NCBI GenBank assembly: GCA_024516035.1
Contig: CM044961.1
Location: 5,475,015 to 5,539,014 of the forward strand
Source of the DNA: Bactericera cockerelli
Taxonomy: Eukaryota; Arthropoda; Insecta; Hemiptera; Triozidae
Direction of reading: 5' to 3'
Length of the DNA: 64,000 nucleotides
The translations under genes and the position numbers were made by a program. The notes below the pieces were generated by a model. The model ran no database searches and was not told where the DNA came from. It saw only the letters and a list, made by a program, of their open reading frames with translations. Below are positions 30,080 to 41,412 of this stretch, piece by piece. Position 1 is the first letter of the stretch. Each line of letters begins with the position of its first letter.

Positions 30080-30300
30080 TTTTCTCTCTCTTTCCCTCTC
30101 TCTCTTTTCCTCTATCTCTTTCTCTCATTCTCTGTTTCTCGCTCACTTTCTCTCTCTCTCTCTTTCTCTCACTCTCTCTCTCTATTTCTCTTTTTCATAT
30201 TCTCTCTCTTTCTTTCCCTCTCTCTCTCTCTGTATCTCTATCTCTCTCTGTCTTACTCTCTCTTTCTTTCTTTCTCTCTCACTCTAACTCCGCTCAATTC
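30080..30300. repeat. CT microsatellite block
   Basis: Long CT stretches with TTTC and CACT interruptions. Confidence 0.95.
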
Positions 30301-30304
30301 TTTT

Positions 30305-31005
30305 TTTATTCCTTTTTCATTTCATCCCTCTGTCTACATTTTTTATTATTTTGTACAAATATAAAAACTGAAAAGGCTGAGAAGCTACTGAGAACAATAT
30401 CATGAATGGCATTTTTCCTTTACAGAACTCCGCCATTTTTATTAGTTTATAAGAAAAGGATGTGCTCTTTATTGGGTCCTTATTCTTAATGACAGGTCTA
30501 GATTTTTTTTTCTCTCTTTCAAATGACTTGATTTTTGTTTTTCATCTGGTTTCTTTAAGTGCCTAACGACCGTAAGAATTTATCATAACTTATCTGCCAT
30601 AAATATGTTCTTTATCTGAGAAAAGTTATGATAAATTCATAACTTTTTTTGTTAAAAGTTTGGTACAAAAAAATCCGGCCCGAAGGACCACTTATGTTTG
30701 GTACATAGAAGCATCGGTGGAAATGTTAGTGGACTGTATTACTTTTGGCTGCTGGTGCAATATTTGACACGGAAAGAAATAAATGGATAAAAATCCACCT
30801 GAAACAGCGTCTCAGCCTGGCGGTGCAGAGGGAGAATGCAGCAAGTATGCTTTCGGCTCTTCCCTCATCTGAGTTTGTAGAAGTCTACAATCTATAATTT
30901 TTATATTGTTTTATGTACCTACTTTCAAATAAATAAATGAGAAAACTGGGAGAAAACTATGCCGGTAAGATGGCATAGATTGAAGGCTGACGAAATGTCC
31001 GAGGA
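30305..31005. other. Mostly unassigned; one hairpin
   Basis: A 16-bp-arm hairpin lies at 30577-30592 and 30623-30638 (GAATTTATCATAACTT and its complement, 30-base loop). Nothing else was recognised. Confidence 0.5.
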
Positions 31006-31010
31006 ATTTC

Positions 31011-31179
31011 CGGTACGCTCGTGTTGACCCAGCACCTAAATGGGAAGTATTGTGTCACTTCTCGCCCATCAGAGGGGAGGCATATTACGGTATGGGCAGG
31101 CTACAACACAGATCACAAGCGTCTACAGTAGCTCTTGTTTCATGTCTATAAAACAAAGTCTGTGAAACGTTCATCTTTT
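31011..31179 (+). repeat. SINE-C, head lost
   Basis: It starts in the body at CGGTACGCTCGTGTTGACCC, then AAGTATTGTGTCACTTCTCG, CCATCAGAGGGGAGGCATA and TGTGAAACGTTCATCTTTTG. This is a 5'-truncated insertion. Confidence 0.85.
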
Positions 31180-31297
31180 GCGGAGCCATGGCATATTTCG
31201 AAAGCGCAGCTTTGGTTTTTTGGACCAAAATGTTTAGATAAAATAAATATTTTTTTCCCTTACCTACATTTTTAGAAACTTAAAATGCAATAGTATA

Positions 31298-32078
31298 CAG
31301 GGTGAGCACAAAGTCTCACCCCACCCCAGTCAGGCTGGGCATGGACCAACTTTAAAATCTTAAATAGAATGGTATGTCTTGTGACATATTGTTTCAAAGG
31401 TCTCATAGAGAGAAGTTCATTATTACAAATTTCAGTGAGCTATGACTTACCGTTCTCGAGATACAGGGTCGAACGTCCTGCGTAATATCGATATATTTTG
31501 ACCTATAACTCGTTAACCGTAAATTACAGAAAAATGAAATTTGTTGATAATAACTCCTTATGACAAGCCCTGTCGAAAAAGTTATAACTCGACTTAATCA
31601 GCTGTTGGTGTTAGTTTCTTGTCGGTTTCGTCAGCCAGCCGGACGAACAGTCCGAAAATTTTTAGCGAAAAAACAAATCAAGTTTTAACTTGTTCGAAAG
31701 TTTTTGCCATAAGGAGTTATTATCAACAAATTTCATTTTTCTGGAATTTACGGTCAACGAGTTATAGGTCAAAATATAAGGATATTACGCAGGACGTCCG
31801 ACCCTGTATCTCAAGAACGGTAAGTTGTAGCTCACTGAAATTTATTGTAATGAACTTCTCTTTATAAGACCTTTAAAAAAATATGCCACAAGACATACCA
31901 TTCTATTTAAGATTTTAAAGTTGGTCCATGCCCAGCCTGACGGGGGCCGTGTAGGCAATTTTTTTTTGGCTGAAAATTAATCCCCCTAAAATCGAAGGGA
32001 TACATTTTTTTGCGATTTCTTGTAATTTTAGCCATTCTCGAGATACGGGGGGTGGGGTGAGACTTTATGCTCACCCTG
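31298..32078. mobile_element. Foldback element, 781 bp
   Basis: The ends CAGGGTGAGCACAAAGTCTC and GAGACTTTATGCTCACCCTG are inverted copies, flanked by TA (31296-31297, 32079-32080). Arms pair over most of the length (for example ATGAAATTTGTTGATAATAA near 31535 with its complement near 31722). The centre has diverged, and the right arm holds about 110 bp absent from the left. No gene. Confidence 0.88.
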
Positions 32079-33300
32079 TATACAGGGTGGACCAAAAAAA
32101 CGTTTACACCCGTTAATGGTAGATTACTGACGACATTTCCAGCCCGGATCTGCAATCCGTTTTTTCGCCTTCGTAACTGCACAAAGTGATTTTTTGCAAC
32201 TTTTCGAAAAAGTCCGACTTTGGCTTATACTTCAGGTCAGAACTTTTTTCCTGTTTAAGATGAGTTAATTCTGAACAATGCTGCAGAAAGCCAACAAAAT
32301 TTCGATGTTTCTAATTACACTACTTTGTTTTTTACGGTTTGGTTTGTGATATTTTTTTACACCTGAACAGAAAAAAAACACACAAAAAAACTATTTTACT
32401 AAATAAAACACTCGACATTTGTCCGAACAAATTTTGGCACAGACATGGGCAAGTTTGATAAAAGTTGGCGGCCGCCCCGAGGATGCTAAAAAATAATTTT
32501 ACGATTTTTTATCACGTGATCTTCTGAGAAAAATTATTAGATGTTTGCCAAAAACTCTTCAAAAATCCTAAGAGTTTTCTAGTTGTAGACTGTGTAAGAG
32601 CGTCTTGTATTGTTTACAAAAATTGTTTACATTGCTTCTTTTGAATACCGCGGTCTCACATGCCTTCATCAGCCAGTTTAGGAAAATTCAAATGATGATT
32701 TTCGTGCTTTTCAGTTTGTCAGTGGTGTTAGCTAGATGTGGTAGTGCTATGAGTGTTAGTCGCATGACCGAGGTTCAATTCTGGGCAGTCAATATTATTT
32801 TAATTATCAAAAAAATCTGATGGAATATTTTATTCATACCTGTATCTGACCTGTTGTAACACCAACAACTTATGGTTTTTTTGGGGGTAATACAATCTGT
32901 AAATTGAGTTATATCAGATACTATTGGTATCACAATACACATAATTATTATTCATGTAAGCCCCTGAGAGACTGCCTTGATAATGTAAGGATGGTTTTTC
33001 TTATGCTTCCCTGGGAGAGAAAAAAAAACTAGCGAATTTTCCTAACGAAAATAGAGTTTATGAAATGCAGCCAGGTAAATATGTAGGTAGCTTCTTCTAT
33101 CATAAACAATACTAATTAAAAAACAAATACTTACTGATTGCCAACTCTTAATAGAAATCTTGAAAAAAAACAAGATAATATTTTGTAAAATTAATAAACT
33201 TTTGCAGTCTTTATTATATTTTATACAATTTTATTTTGATATAAACAAAAAGGTATTAAAAAAAAACATTTTGTGTTAGTATGTTCAATGAGAAACGAAA

Positions 33301-33385
33301 GCGCACGATTAGCTCAGTGGTAAGCTAGTCACTTGCCATGCGGAAGATCCCACCCCGGTCCGAACGCCAGAGCCAGCAAAAAATT
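33301..33385 (+). repeat. SINE-C head inside the long-inverted-repeat element
   Basis: GCGCACGATTAGCTCAGTGG, ACTTGCCATGCGGAAGATCC and GCCAGAGCCAGCAAAAAATT. The body is absent apart from the first few bases. Confidence 0.75.
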
Positions 33386-33514
33386 CATGACTACAAAATA
33401 AAAAAGACTGTTGCCATTTTTTATTTAGCCATAGGAGACACTATGGATTCTCCTCACACAATTTTTTTAAACCAATGTACCTTAGTTGTAACTCAGAACT
33501 TTCCTTCTACCTTC

Positions 33515-33655
33515 TTGCCTCTCTCTTTCGCTCTCTGTCTCTCTCTCTCACACTCTCTCTCTACTCTCTCTCTCTCACTCTCTCTCTCTCTCACTCTCTC
33601 TCTCTCTCTTACTCTCTCTCTCACTCTTTCTCTCTCACTCTCTCTCTCCCTTCTC
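33515..33655. repeat. CT microsatellite
   Basis: (CT)n with CACTCTC interruptions; it supports artefactual frames on both strands. Confidence 0.95.
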
Positions 33656-34614
33656 AATTCCCTCAGAGGAACTGTTGGAAGTGGCGTCCACCTTCCTGGA
33701 TACAAAGGTTGAACCTCTTCATCATGTTCCGTCGAATGTTGCGGAGGATTACATGTTTTTTTGTCAGGTCATCGAATGCCACAGGATTCTTGCTACCAGA
33801 TTCTGCTACTCTTGCGTCTCCACTGGTATTTCGTAAACAATGTTTTTCACGTGATCCCAAATGTTCCTGTTGGCAGCTCCATATGCTAAATGCATATCCG
33901 AATAATTATGTAACTTGTACCTACTAAAAAAACTCAAGAAGTTTAAAGATAATATTTCATAGAATGCAGAAAAATATGCTTGAAAACTATCATCGAGAAA
34001 CAAACAATCATTCATTTGACTGGCCTTTAATTAATTCCAAGGAAAATAATTATCAGACATAAATAATAGCTAATTACTCTTTGAGTACAAGACGACCCTA
34101 CACGGTCAACACTTTTAAGATTTTGAACATCATTTTTTGAGACTTACCTGGTTCGTTTTCCCAGAAGATCACGTGATAAAAAATCGTAAAATTATTTTTT
34201 AGCATCCTTGGGCTAGTCGCCAACTTTTATCAAACTTGCCCGTGTCTGTGCCAAAATTTGATCGGGCAAATCTTGAGTGTTTCAAAGTGTAAAAAACTTA
34301 CATGAGAATATTTTTTCTATTCAGGTGTCAAAAAAGATGCGAAACCAAACCGTAAAAAACAAAGTAGTGTAGCTAGAAACATCGAAATTTTGTTGGCTTT
34401 CTGCAGAATTGTTCAGAATCAACTCATCTTTAACAGGAAAAAAGTTCTGACCTGAAGAATAAGCCAAAGTCGGACTTTTTCAGAAAATTGCAAAAAATCA
34501 TTTTGTGCAGTTAAAAAGGCGAATCCGAAAAAACGGATTGCAGATCCGGGCTGGAAATGTCGTCAGTAATCTACCATTAACGGGTGTAAACGTTTTTTTG
34601 GTCCACCCTGTAGT

Positions 34615-35090
34615 GTATTATGTCAAGTTATGTTCGCAGTTAGCAACATGAATGTGTATTTATGTTTATTTATGTTCATTTTATGTTTTAGATGGATGTC
34701 GAACATGTGGACTTCACATTGTAGAGGTAAGTAAATTAGTGCCAATCGTTGACTGAGGCATGGCCTAACATTTTCTTTATTTTTCTCAATCTTTCAATTA
34801 CATGAGAATTTTTTTCTTTCTTAATCTTTCAACATGAGAGGTTTTCTTTTTCTCAATTTTTCAACGTGAGTTCGTATTTTCTTTCTTATTTTTATCTGTT
34901 GAAATATTTATCTTTCTCTCGTATAGAATATTTTTTCCCTTTCTTCAATACGATGACATCTGGTTGTCGGCAAAGGGACTTCAGTATTATTAGATGACAT
35001 GTCATTTCTGGATACTCGTATAACCTATGCTTCTATGTCCCTGCGAGATTTTTCTATTATGTCTTGTCCCCGTCTTCCTGTTCATCATTA
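34615..35090. other. Unassigned sequence
   Basis: T-rich, with TTTCTTTCTTAATCTTTCAA phrases repeated two or three times near 34775-34860. No gene. Confidence 0.45.
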
Positions 35091-35094
35091 CACC

Positions 35095-35671
35095 TAGCTC
35101 TCTTCACACTCTTTCTCGTTATCTCTATTCTGCTCTTTTCCTTTATCTCTCTTTCTCTTTATTCCTCCCTCTCTCTCCATTTCTTCCTCTTACTCTTTAT
35201 AAGGCCTCCCTCTTTCTCTCTATTCCTCCCTCTTTTTATCTCCCTCCCTCTTTCTCTTTCTCCCTCTCTATTTTTCTTCATCTTTCTCTCTTACTCTTTA
35301 TAAGGCCTCCCTCTTAATCTCTCTCCCTCCCTCTTTCTATGTATCCCTTCTTCTTTCTTTCTATCTCTCCCTCTCTCTCTCTCTCCATCCCCCCTCTTTT
35401 TATCTCGCTCCCTCTTTATTTCTTTATCTCCCTCCCTCTTTCTCTTTATCTCTACCTTTTGATATCTATTCGTTGCTCCCTTTTTCTCTCACTCACCCTT
35501 TTTTCATTTCTCCTTCTCTCTCATTCTTCATCTCTCACTCATTCATCTTTTTTTTTCTAATTAAAACCACCAAGTCTTTAGCTTTGGGGTATGTTATGGT
35601 AAAAAAAAAAATGTATTACTAATTTAGTATCAATCAATTAGGTATGGCTCATCTTTCTACTTCATCCCCCC

Positions 35672-35714
<43 letters not shown>

Positions 35715-35863
35715 CTTCTCACACTCATATATTTCATCATCCCCCTCCATCTCTCTTTCTCTCTCTCTCTCCCTTCCCTTCTCACACTCATATATCTCCT
35801 TCTCTCCCCTCCCCCCTCTCCCACCCTTGACTCTATTTATTTGTCTATCAATTCATCTGTCTA

Positions 35864-35899
<36 letters not shown>

Positions 35900-35965
35900 C
35901 TCCCCCAACCCTACTTATCTGTCTATCAATTCATCTGTGTCTATCTCTCTCTCTCTCATTTGCTA
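35095..35965. repeat. CT-rich blocks
   Basis: 35095-35560 is degenerate CT with CCTCCCTCTTTCTC units; ACTCTTTATAAGGCCTCCCT recurs near 35190 and 35290. 35670-35965 is (CT)n with tandem CTTCTCACACTCATATAT modules and (TCTA)n. Confidence 0.92.
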
Positions 35966-36039
35966 ATGGTACTCTACTGTGTTCATCTAACCATCAACAT
36001 AATATACGCAAAGCATACATGAGCTTTAGCCTGGAGCAT

Positions 36040-36210
36040 AAGGGGGGGGGAGACTATTGTACTTAGGGGAGGGGGAGGTAACTATTGCACTTTAAGGGGA
36101 GGGAGCAACTATTGTACTGTGCACTGTTAGGGGGGAGGTAACTATTGCACTGTTAGGGGGGGGACTATTGTATCTGTTAGTTGGAGAGGGGAGGGAGCAA
36201 CAACTATTGT
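36040..36210 (+). repeat. G-rich degenerate repeat
   Basis: About six units built around TTAGGGGGGAGGTAACTATTGCACTG, varied in length; here quoted by its parts TTAGGGGGGAGG and TAACTATTGCACTG. Several G runs of 4 to 9 lie close together and could form a G-quadruplex on the plus strand. Confidence 0.75.
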
Positions 36211-36467
36211 ACTGTTAATGTGAGCTAATTTCCAACATAATCTCAACGGAGTATACCCACAGAGTTTTTCAAACATTGTTACACGCATTTTTTTTTTTTT
36301 TTTTTTTTTTTTCATTAATGTACGTTTTTCCCATGGGTACTCATTATATAAATTACCGTACATTTTTACTTTCTATTTCCTATAAGGTATAGAAAGTATT
36401 GTTTACGGTCGGTTTTTTTTATCATTTTCGCTAATGAAAAAACAAAATACGTGCAGTCGTTTTACAT

Positions 36468-36779
36468 TTGACATCATCATCATCATCATAGGGTGGCGTC
36501 ATCGTGATCGATGGTAGCCAGACAGCACTTCTACCACTGATGTCTTTGCAAGGAGGCTAATAATTGACAAGGGACCCAGAACCAAGCCAATGCTGGTTTA
36601 CTTTGAGGGTTCATCATCATCATAGGGTGGCGTCATCGTGAACGATGGCAGCCAGACAGTGGAGGAATGACTCAGCACTTCTACCACTGATGTCTTTGCA
36701 AGGAGGCTAATAATTGACAAGGGCCCCAGAACCAAGCCAATGCTGGTCTAACTCCCTGTTTATAGTCCCACAACCAGAC
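36468..36779. repeat. Tandem duplication of about 135 bp
   Basis: Two copies of CATCATCATAGGGTGGCGTC, then GGTAGCCAGACAG or GGCAGCCAGACAG, then CTTCTACCACTGATGTCTTT and GAACCAAGCCAATGCTGGT. The second has an additional 16 bp. Both are flanked by TTTGACAT-like ends. Confidence 0.85.
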
Positions 36780-36853
36780 TGTCATTTGACATACCATAGC
36801 CATAAATACCTCGTGCTGCAAAAGTGATTAGGAAAGTGGACATAACGAGAAGG

Positions 36854-37095
36854 TAAACACGATAAGCTCAGTGGTAAGATACTCACGTGCCATGCGGAAG
36901 ATCCTGGGTTCAAATTCCAGAGCCGACACAAAAAAGTTTGTAAGGGATACCTCCCGGTGCGCTCGTGTTGACCCAGCACCTCAATGGGAAGTATTGTGTC
37001 ATTTCTCACCCATGAGAAGGGAGGCATACTATGGTATGAACAAGCTACAACACATATCACTAGCGTCTTCAATAGCTGCTGTTTCATGTCTAGGA
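36854..37095 (+). repeat. SINE-C copy
   Basis: Head: ACACGATAAGCTCAGTGGTA, CGTGCCATGCGGAAGATCC and box B GGGTTCAAATTCC. Body: GTGTTGACCCAGCACC and CATGAGAAGGGAGGCATACT. Confidence 0.88.
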
Positions 37096-37109
37096 ATAAG
37101 AAAGCTATA

Positions 37110-37314
37110 ACAATAATAACACTCTTTAGTGGAAGGTAGCCAACAGGCGAGGTTAATGCCCAAAGCATTTTCTAGCACCTAATATTCAGAGTCTTATTAT
37201 TATACGGACACATACTCAGTTTAATGAGGAAAAATGCATGCACTGGGTGGGATTCGAACCAAGGGATTCCTACGCTACCTGGATTACCTACCAGACTAGC
37301 GCGTTAACCAATTG
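37110..37314 (-). repeat. SINE-D reference copy
   Basis: Complete on minus: head with CTGGATTACCTACCAGACTA and TGGGATTCGAACCAAG on the plus strand, body with AACAGGCGAGGTTAATGCCC, ending in an (AAT)n-type tail near 37110. Confidence 0.85.
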
Positions 37315-37824
37315 CCGTTGGTAAAAAGTTAGTAGTAAAAAGAAAGCAATAAGTTCTACACCTTAAAGGCAATAGAAAGTTAAAACAAAGTTACCATTTA
37401 GCTGAGGGAATGTAATTTATGCAAATTTATAAAAAATAAATAGGTATGAATAAATGAAATGTTCAAAATCAAATTTATTTATTTATTTATTTTTTTTTTT
37501 GAAGATTTTATTCATTCCTCCTTTCAAATTCAGTGCAACCCCAAACTATAATTTTCTTTAATGCTTAAGTGACCCCAATCTACTAACGGGTTAATAACTT
37601 TGGGACTAACGGGCGTCAATACCCGCATTATGGTTAGCCCTCATTTGGCAGCAACTATGTACAACTGTACGTAGATATTATAATATACACAATTACACAC
37701 ATGTAGGATATATAAACATACGAGTATGTAGTGTTGAAGTTTTGCTGAGTACATAAATAAATAGAATGGGCCAACCCTTGGATTTTTCCTCAATGAATTG
37801 AGAATGTGAGCAACTGAGCGTATG

Positions 37825-38095
37825 AGCACATAATAATAAGACTGATTCTATGTCCCGAAATGAGAAGAGGGATTACATTAACTAATCCTTCACCATCCCT
37901 GAACACGCCCTCTGGTGGAAATTTCAACCAATCACAGCGCATTTATATCAGCTGTTAGGTGATGGTGGCTTGGATTAACAAATCCTAGATATTTAATCCT
38001 GTTTCATAATACTCACCTAAGGGTTAGATGGTAGAAAATGCTTTGAGCAATAACCTCGCCTGGTGGTTACCTTCCACTAAAAAATAGTTATTTTT
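37825..38095 (+). repeat. SINE-D body split by a small insertion
   Basis: The body starts GCACATAATAATAAGACT, is interrupted at about 37846-38022, and resumes with AAGGGTTAGATGGTAGAAAA to CTTCCACTAAAAAATAG. The insert holds GAACACGCCCTCTGGTGGAA and CAACCAATCACAGCGCA. A reverse copy of part of that insert is at about 40990-41035, so it is a mobile or dispersed repeat. Confidence 0.65.
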
Positions 38096-38283
38096 ACTTA
38101 AGTACTATCGAACACAAAATTATGTTGTTCAGGACGAGCCAGTTTTTTGGAGACCATCATTTCCTCCAGCTCTAGCCATATTGGTTACAACAACAACAGA
38201 TATACAGTATAGGTAATCAATGCAATCAAAAATATTGCAATGCCCAACAAGAAAAAGTTTCTGTTTTTTTCTCTCTCAAAAAA

Positions 38284-38361
38284 GAGTTATCATATTTGTG
38301 TTAATCTCTTTCGTGATATCACAACCACTCAAACTAGCTTCACTAAATCTACGCGAAACCA
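38284..38361 (-). repeat. SINE-A, body fragment
   Basis: GAGTTATCATATTTGTGTTA, CACTCAAACTAGCTTCAC and AAATCTACGCGAAACC; the tRNA-like head is lost. Confidence 0.8.
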
Positions 38362-38369
38362 TTATTCCA

Positions 38370-39490
38370 TCAGACAGAGTGTATAATATATTTTCGCCAT
38401 TTTTTTCTTCTCTGTTTGATGTCCATACTTTGTCGACATAAATGAATGAACTGTTTTGGCAAGGTGTGGTGTAACAGTAACGAATAGGTCAATTCTTGTT
38501 TGGCAGACAGTCTGAATAAAAAAGTTTCATTTTGCTCGCAATGGTTATCTACAGTGCCAAATTTGAATTAAAAAATACATAGATAATTATGTAAACATAC
38601 TTAAGCTAAAGTGAAAGACCTTACTGACACTTCGAACAATATAAAAATTGTAGAACAATAAAAAAAAAAGTAAAAAAATGAGACCTATTATTATTTGTCA
38701 AATATTTTGAGATTTTCTTCTCTTGAAAAAAGTTGTTGTACCTAGGACTATTAGGAGATTAGGTGAGGTCAACAGTCTAGTTGTCGAAGTTAGTTACCCA
38801 GCATTATTATTATTAAACATGTTCGATCAAGTTTTATTTACAATGACAGCGTCCAAAGGGTTCACTAATATCAATCCTTTCACCACCATGATATCACACA
38901 TGGACTCGGAAAGTAAAGTTAAGTAAGTACCTACTAATATAATTATATTATGTATATGTAACTCATTCATATAGGAAAAACATTTCCTTAGATTCCGCAC
39001 AATCTGAAAATAACAGACTATTGACATTACTCTAGGGGATAAAGACAATAGGGAGGTATCTAATGATTTCTCAGAAAGAAACATTAAAAATGCTTTTCTA
39101 TTCGTAGAATTTGTCATAGAATTTATCGAAAGACTTTAATAATAAATAGATTATTATTTTCAGTCAGGAATCTGCTGTAGAAAGACTCCCTTTGTATAAA
39201 CTCATGGGACCGATTGTCTATCAGCATGACAAGAAAGGAATATTAATGAAAAGTTTCTTGGAATTATAAAATGGAATTCAAGAAGAATTTCTTCTATCAT
39301 CATTCACTGTCTACTGACTTGAAATGATAGTACGCCTCCTCATGGTTCACCCTGGGCAACGCATTGACTTGCGGCTAAAGTACTGACAATTTTGGCGATC
39401 AGACAATCACTGCCATCAGATTTCCTGATCAAGTTTATTACTCACTTTTAGATGTGTAAATAAGCCGTACGATAAATAAATACTGACTTA
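38370..39490. other. Unassigned sequence
   Basis: About 1.1 kb of AT-rich sequence with no recognisable gene or repeat. Confidence 0.45.
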
Positions 39491-39495
39491 AAATA

Positions 39496-40531
39496 TATGG
39501 ACTGAAAAATTCCTAGGGTCAGGACATGGAAAATTTCCCTCATCATTGAATGGAAAGCAGACTACAGTGGTAGAACAAAGTATCACTGACTTGGGGAATA
39601 TGGATTGAAAGATTCCTGGAATCAGGATAAATAAAGTGAATCTCTCATCATTGAATGGAAAGCAGACTACAGTGGTAGAACAATGTATCACTGACTTGAG
39701 GAATATGGATTGAAGGATTCCTGGAATCAGGACAAAGAAAGTGAATCTCTCATCATTGAATGGAAAGCAGATTACAGTGGTAGAACAATGTATCACTGAC
39801 TTGAGGAATATGGATTGAAATATTCCTGGAATCAGGACAAAGAAAGTGAATCTCTCATCATTGAATGAAAAGCAGATTACAGTGGTAGAACAATGTATCA
39901 CTGACTTGAGGAATATGGATTGAAGGTTCCTGGAATCAGGACAAATAAAGAGAATCTCTTATCATTGAATGGAAAGCAGACTACAGGGGTAGAACAATGT
40001 ATCACTGACATGAGGAATATGGATTGAAATATTCCTGGAATCAGGACAAATAAAGAGAATCTCTCATCATTGAATGGAAAGCAGACTACAGTGGTAGAAC
40101 AATGTATCACTGACTTGAGGAATATGGATTGAAGGATTCCTGGAATCAGGACAAATAAAGAGAATCTCTTATCATTGAATGGAAAGCAGACTACAGGGGT
40201 AGAACAATGTATCACTGACTTGAGGAATATGGATTGAAATATTCCTGGAATCAGGACAAATAAAGTGAATCTCTCACCATTGAATGGAAAGCAGACTACA
40301 GTGGTAGAACAATGTATCACTGACTTGAGGAATATGGATTGAAAGATTCCTGGAATCAGAACAAAGAAAGTGAATCTCTCATCATTGAATGGAAAGCAGA
40401 CTAAAGTGGTAGAACAATGTATCACTGACTTGAGGAATATGGATTGAAAGGTTCCTAGAATCAAGACAAGAAACTGAATCTCTCATCATTGAATGGAAAG
40501 CAGACTAGTAGAACAATGTATCACTGACTCA
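39496..40531. repeat. 105-bp satellite, about 10 units
   Basis: The landmark TATCACTGACTTGAGGAATA begins at 39581, 39686, 39791, 39896, 40000, 40105, 40210, 40315, 40420 and (shortened) 40519. Spacing is 105 except one 104 and a final 99. Because 105 is divisible by three, a minus-strand 35-residue repeat (motif VVCFPFNDER) stays open until the 104-bp unit breaks phase. Not called a gene: there is no start context, no non-repeat coding and no diverged but conserved protein signature. Confidence 0.95.
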
Positions 40532-40539
40532 GTGACTTA

Positions 40540-41410
40540 CATTTCTCCGCTGTACTAGTGCTATTGATTTCCTACAGCGCTTTCCAAATTTTCCCCTCAA
40601 TTATCAAGGTAATACAAACCTTACAAAAGTTTTTTTTTAACTTTCCTTTTTACATTGGGAAATAAAATTTTTTGTTGAATTTTATTTTTGGGTTCATGAA
40701 AAAAGGTAAATCCCCAAAAATAACTACCGTTGGAAAAAAGGTCAAGTTCCAAAGCTCCTATCCAAAAAGCTTTAGCCAATGAAGGTGGTGATATCTTGTT
40801 TGTGCCTAAGTAATCTTTTTACTAAACCATTTCTTTTTTTATTAAAACTCTTTTTCTGAATTCTTCATTTTGTATGTTATTTGGGCAGTTTTGCTTCTTT
40901 TGGTGGTTAATTTGCCAATCTACAATGTGCCATAATATCATAAAATTGGCCAAGTTAAAGCCCAACTAAGCAATACCTGTAACTAACAATTAGACTATCA
41001 AGTGACTGTAGTGCGCTGTGTTTGGTTGAAATTCCCACTAGAAGGTGTGTTAATATGTCTTTGTACAATCAACACTCATCTCAATTGGATTTAAGCATGC
41101 ATGTTGAAACTTTCAAAATTATTTGTAAAAATAAAGTTGGCCTGACAATGCATTTTTTTTTTTTTTTACTCGCTTAAAGTTCATGTAATTACAACATTAA
41201 AAAGATGCGTTTGAACAAAATTGAAAAAAATTCCAGTTTGATGGAATCTAATAATGTTTCATCATATTATGCCCCTTGGAGTTACAATAAGAATGATGCC
41301 TGTAAAGTGGCCCCAATAGACGTGTTGCCCATAAGTTGGGAACGGCTGTGTTTACGATATTCAAGCAGAGCACAAGAGTAGGGCTCCGTAGCGTTTGGAG
41401 CCCTAGGGAC
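40540..41410. other. Unassigned sequence
   Basis: Contains the reverse partial copy (about 40990-41035, GCGCTGTGTTTGGTTGAAAT) of the insert in SINE-D at 37.9 kb, and a T run near 41152-41167. Otherwise nothing was recognised. Confidence 0.5.
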
Positions 41411-41412
41411 AC

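Larger units (their letters stand above)
32083..34610. mobile_element. Long-inverted-repeat element, 2528 bp
   Basis: Arms of about 450 bp (32083-32534 and 34156-34610) start with CAGGGTGGACCAAAAAAACG and its complement; TA flanks it at 32081-32082 and 34611-34612. The 1.6-kb interior carries a SINE-C head (33301-33385) and a CT microsatellite but no credible protein. It abuts the preceding foldback through a shared TATA. Confidence 0.85.

Noticed and set aside
31619..32182. Open frames within the foldback element
   Set aside because: They are short, lie in palindromic arms and appear on both strands because of the symmetry.
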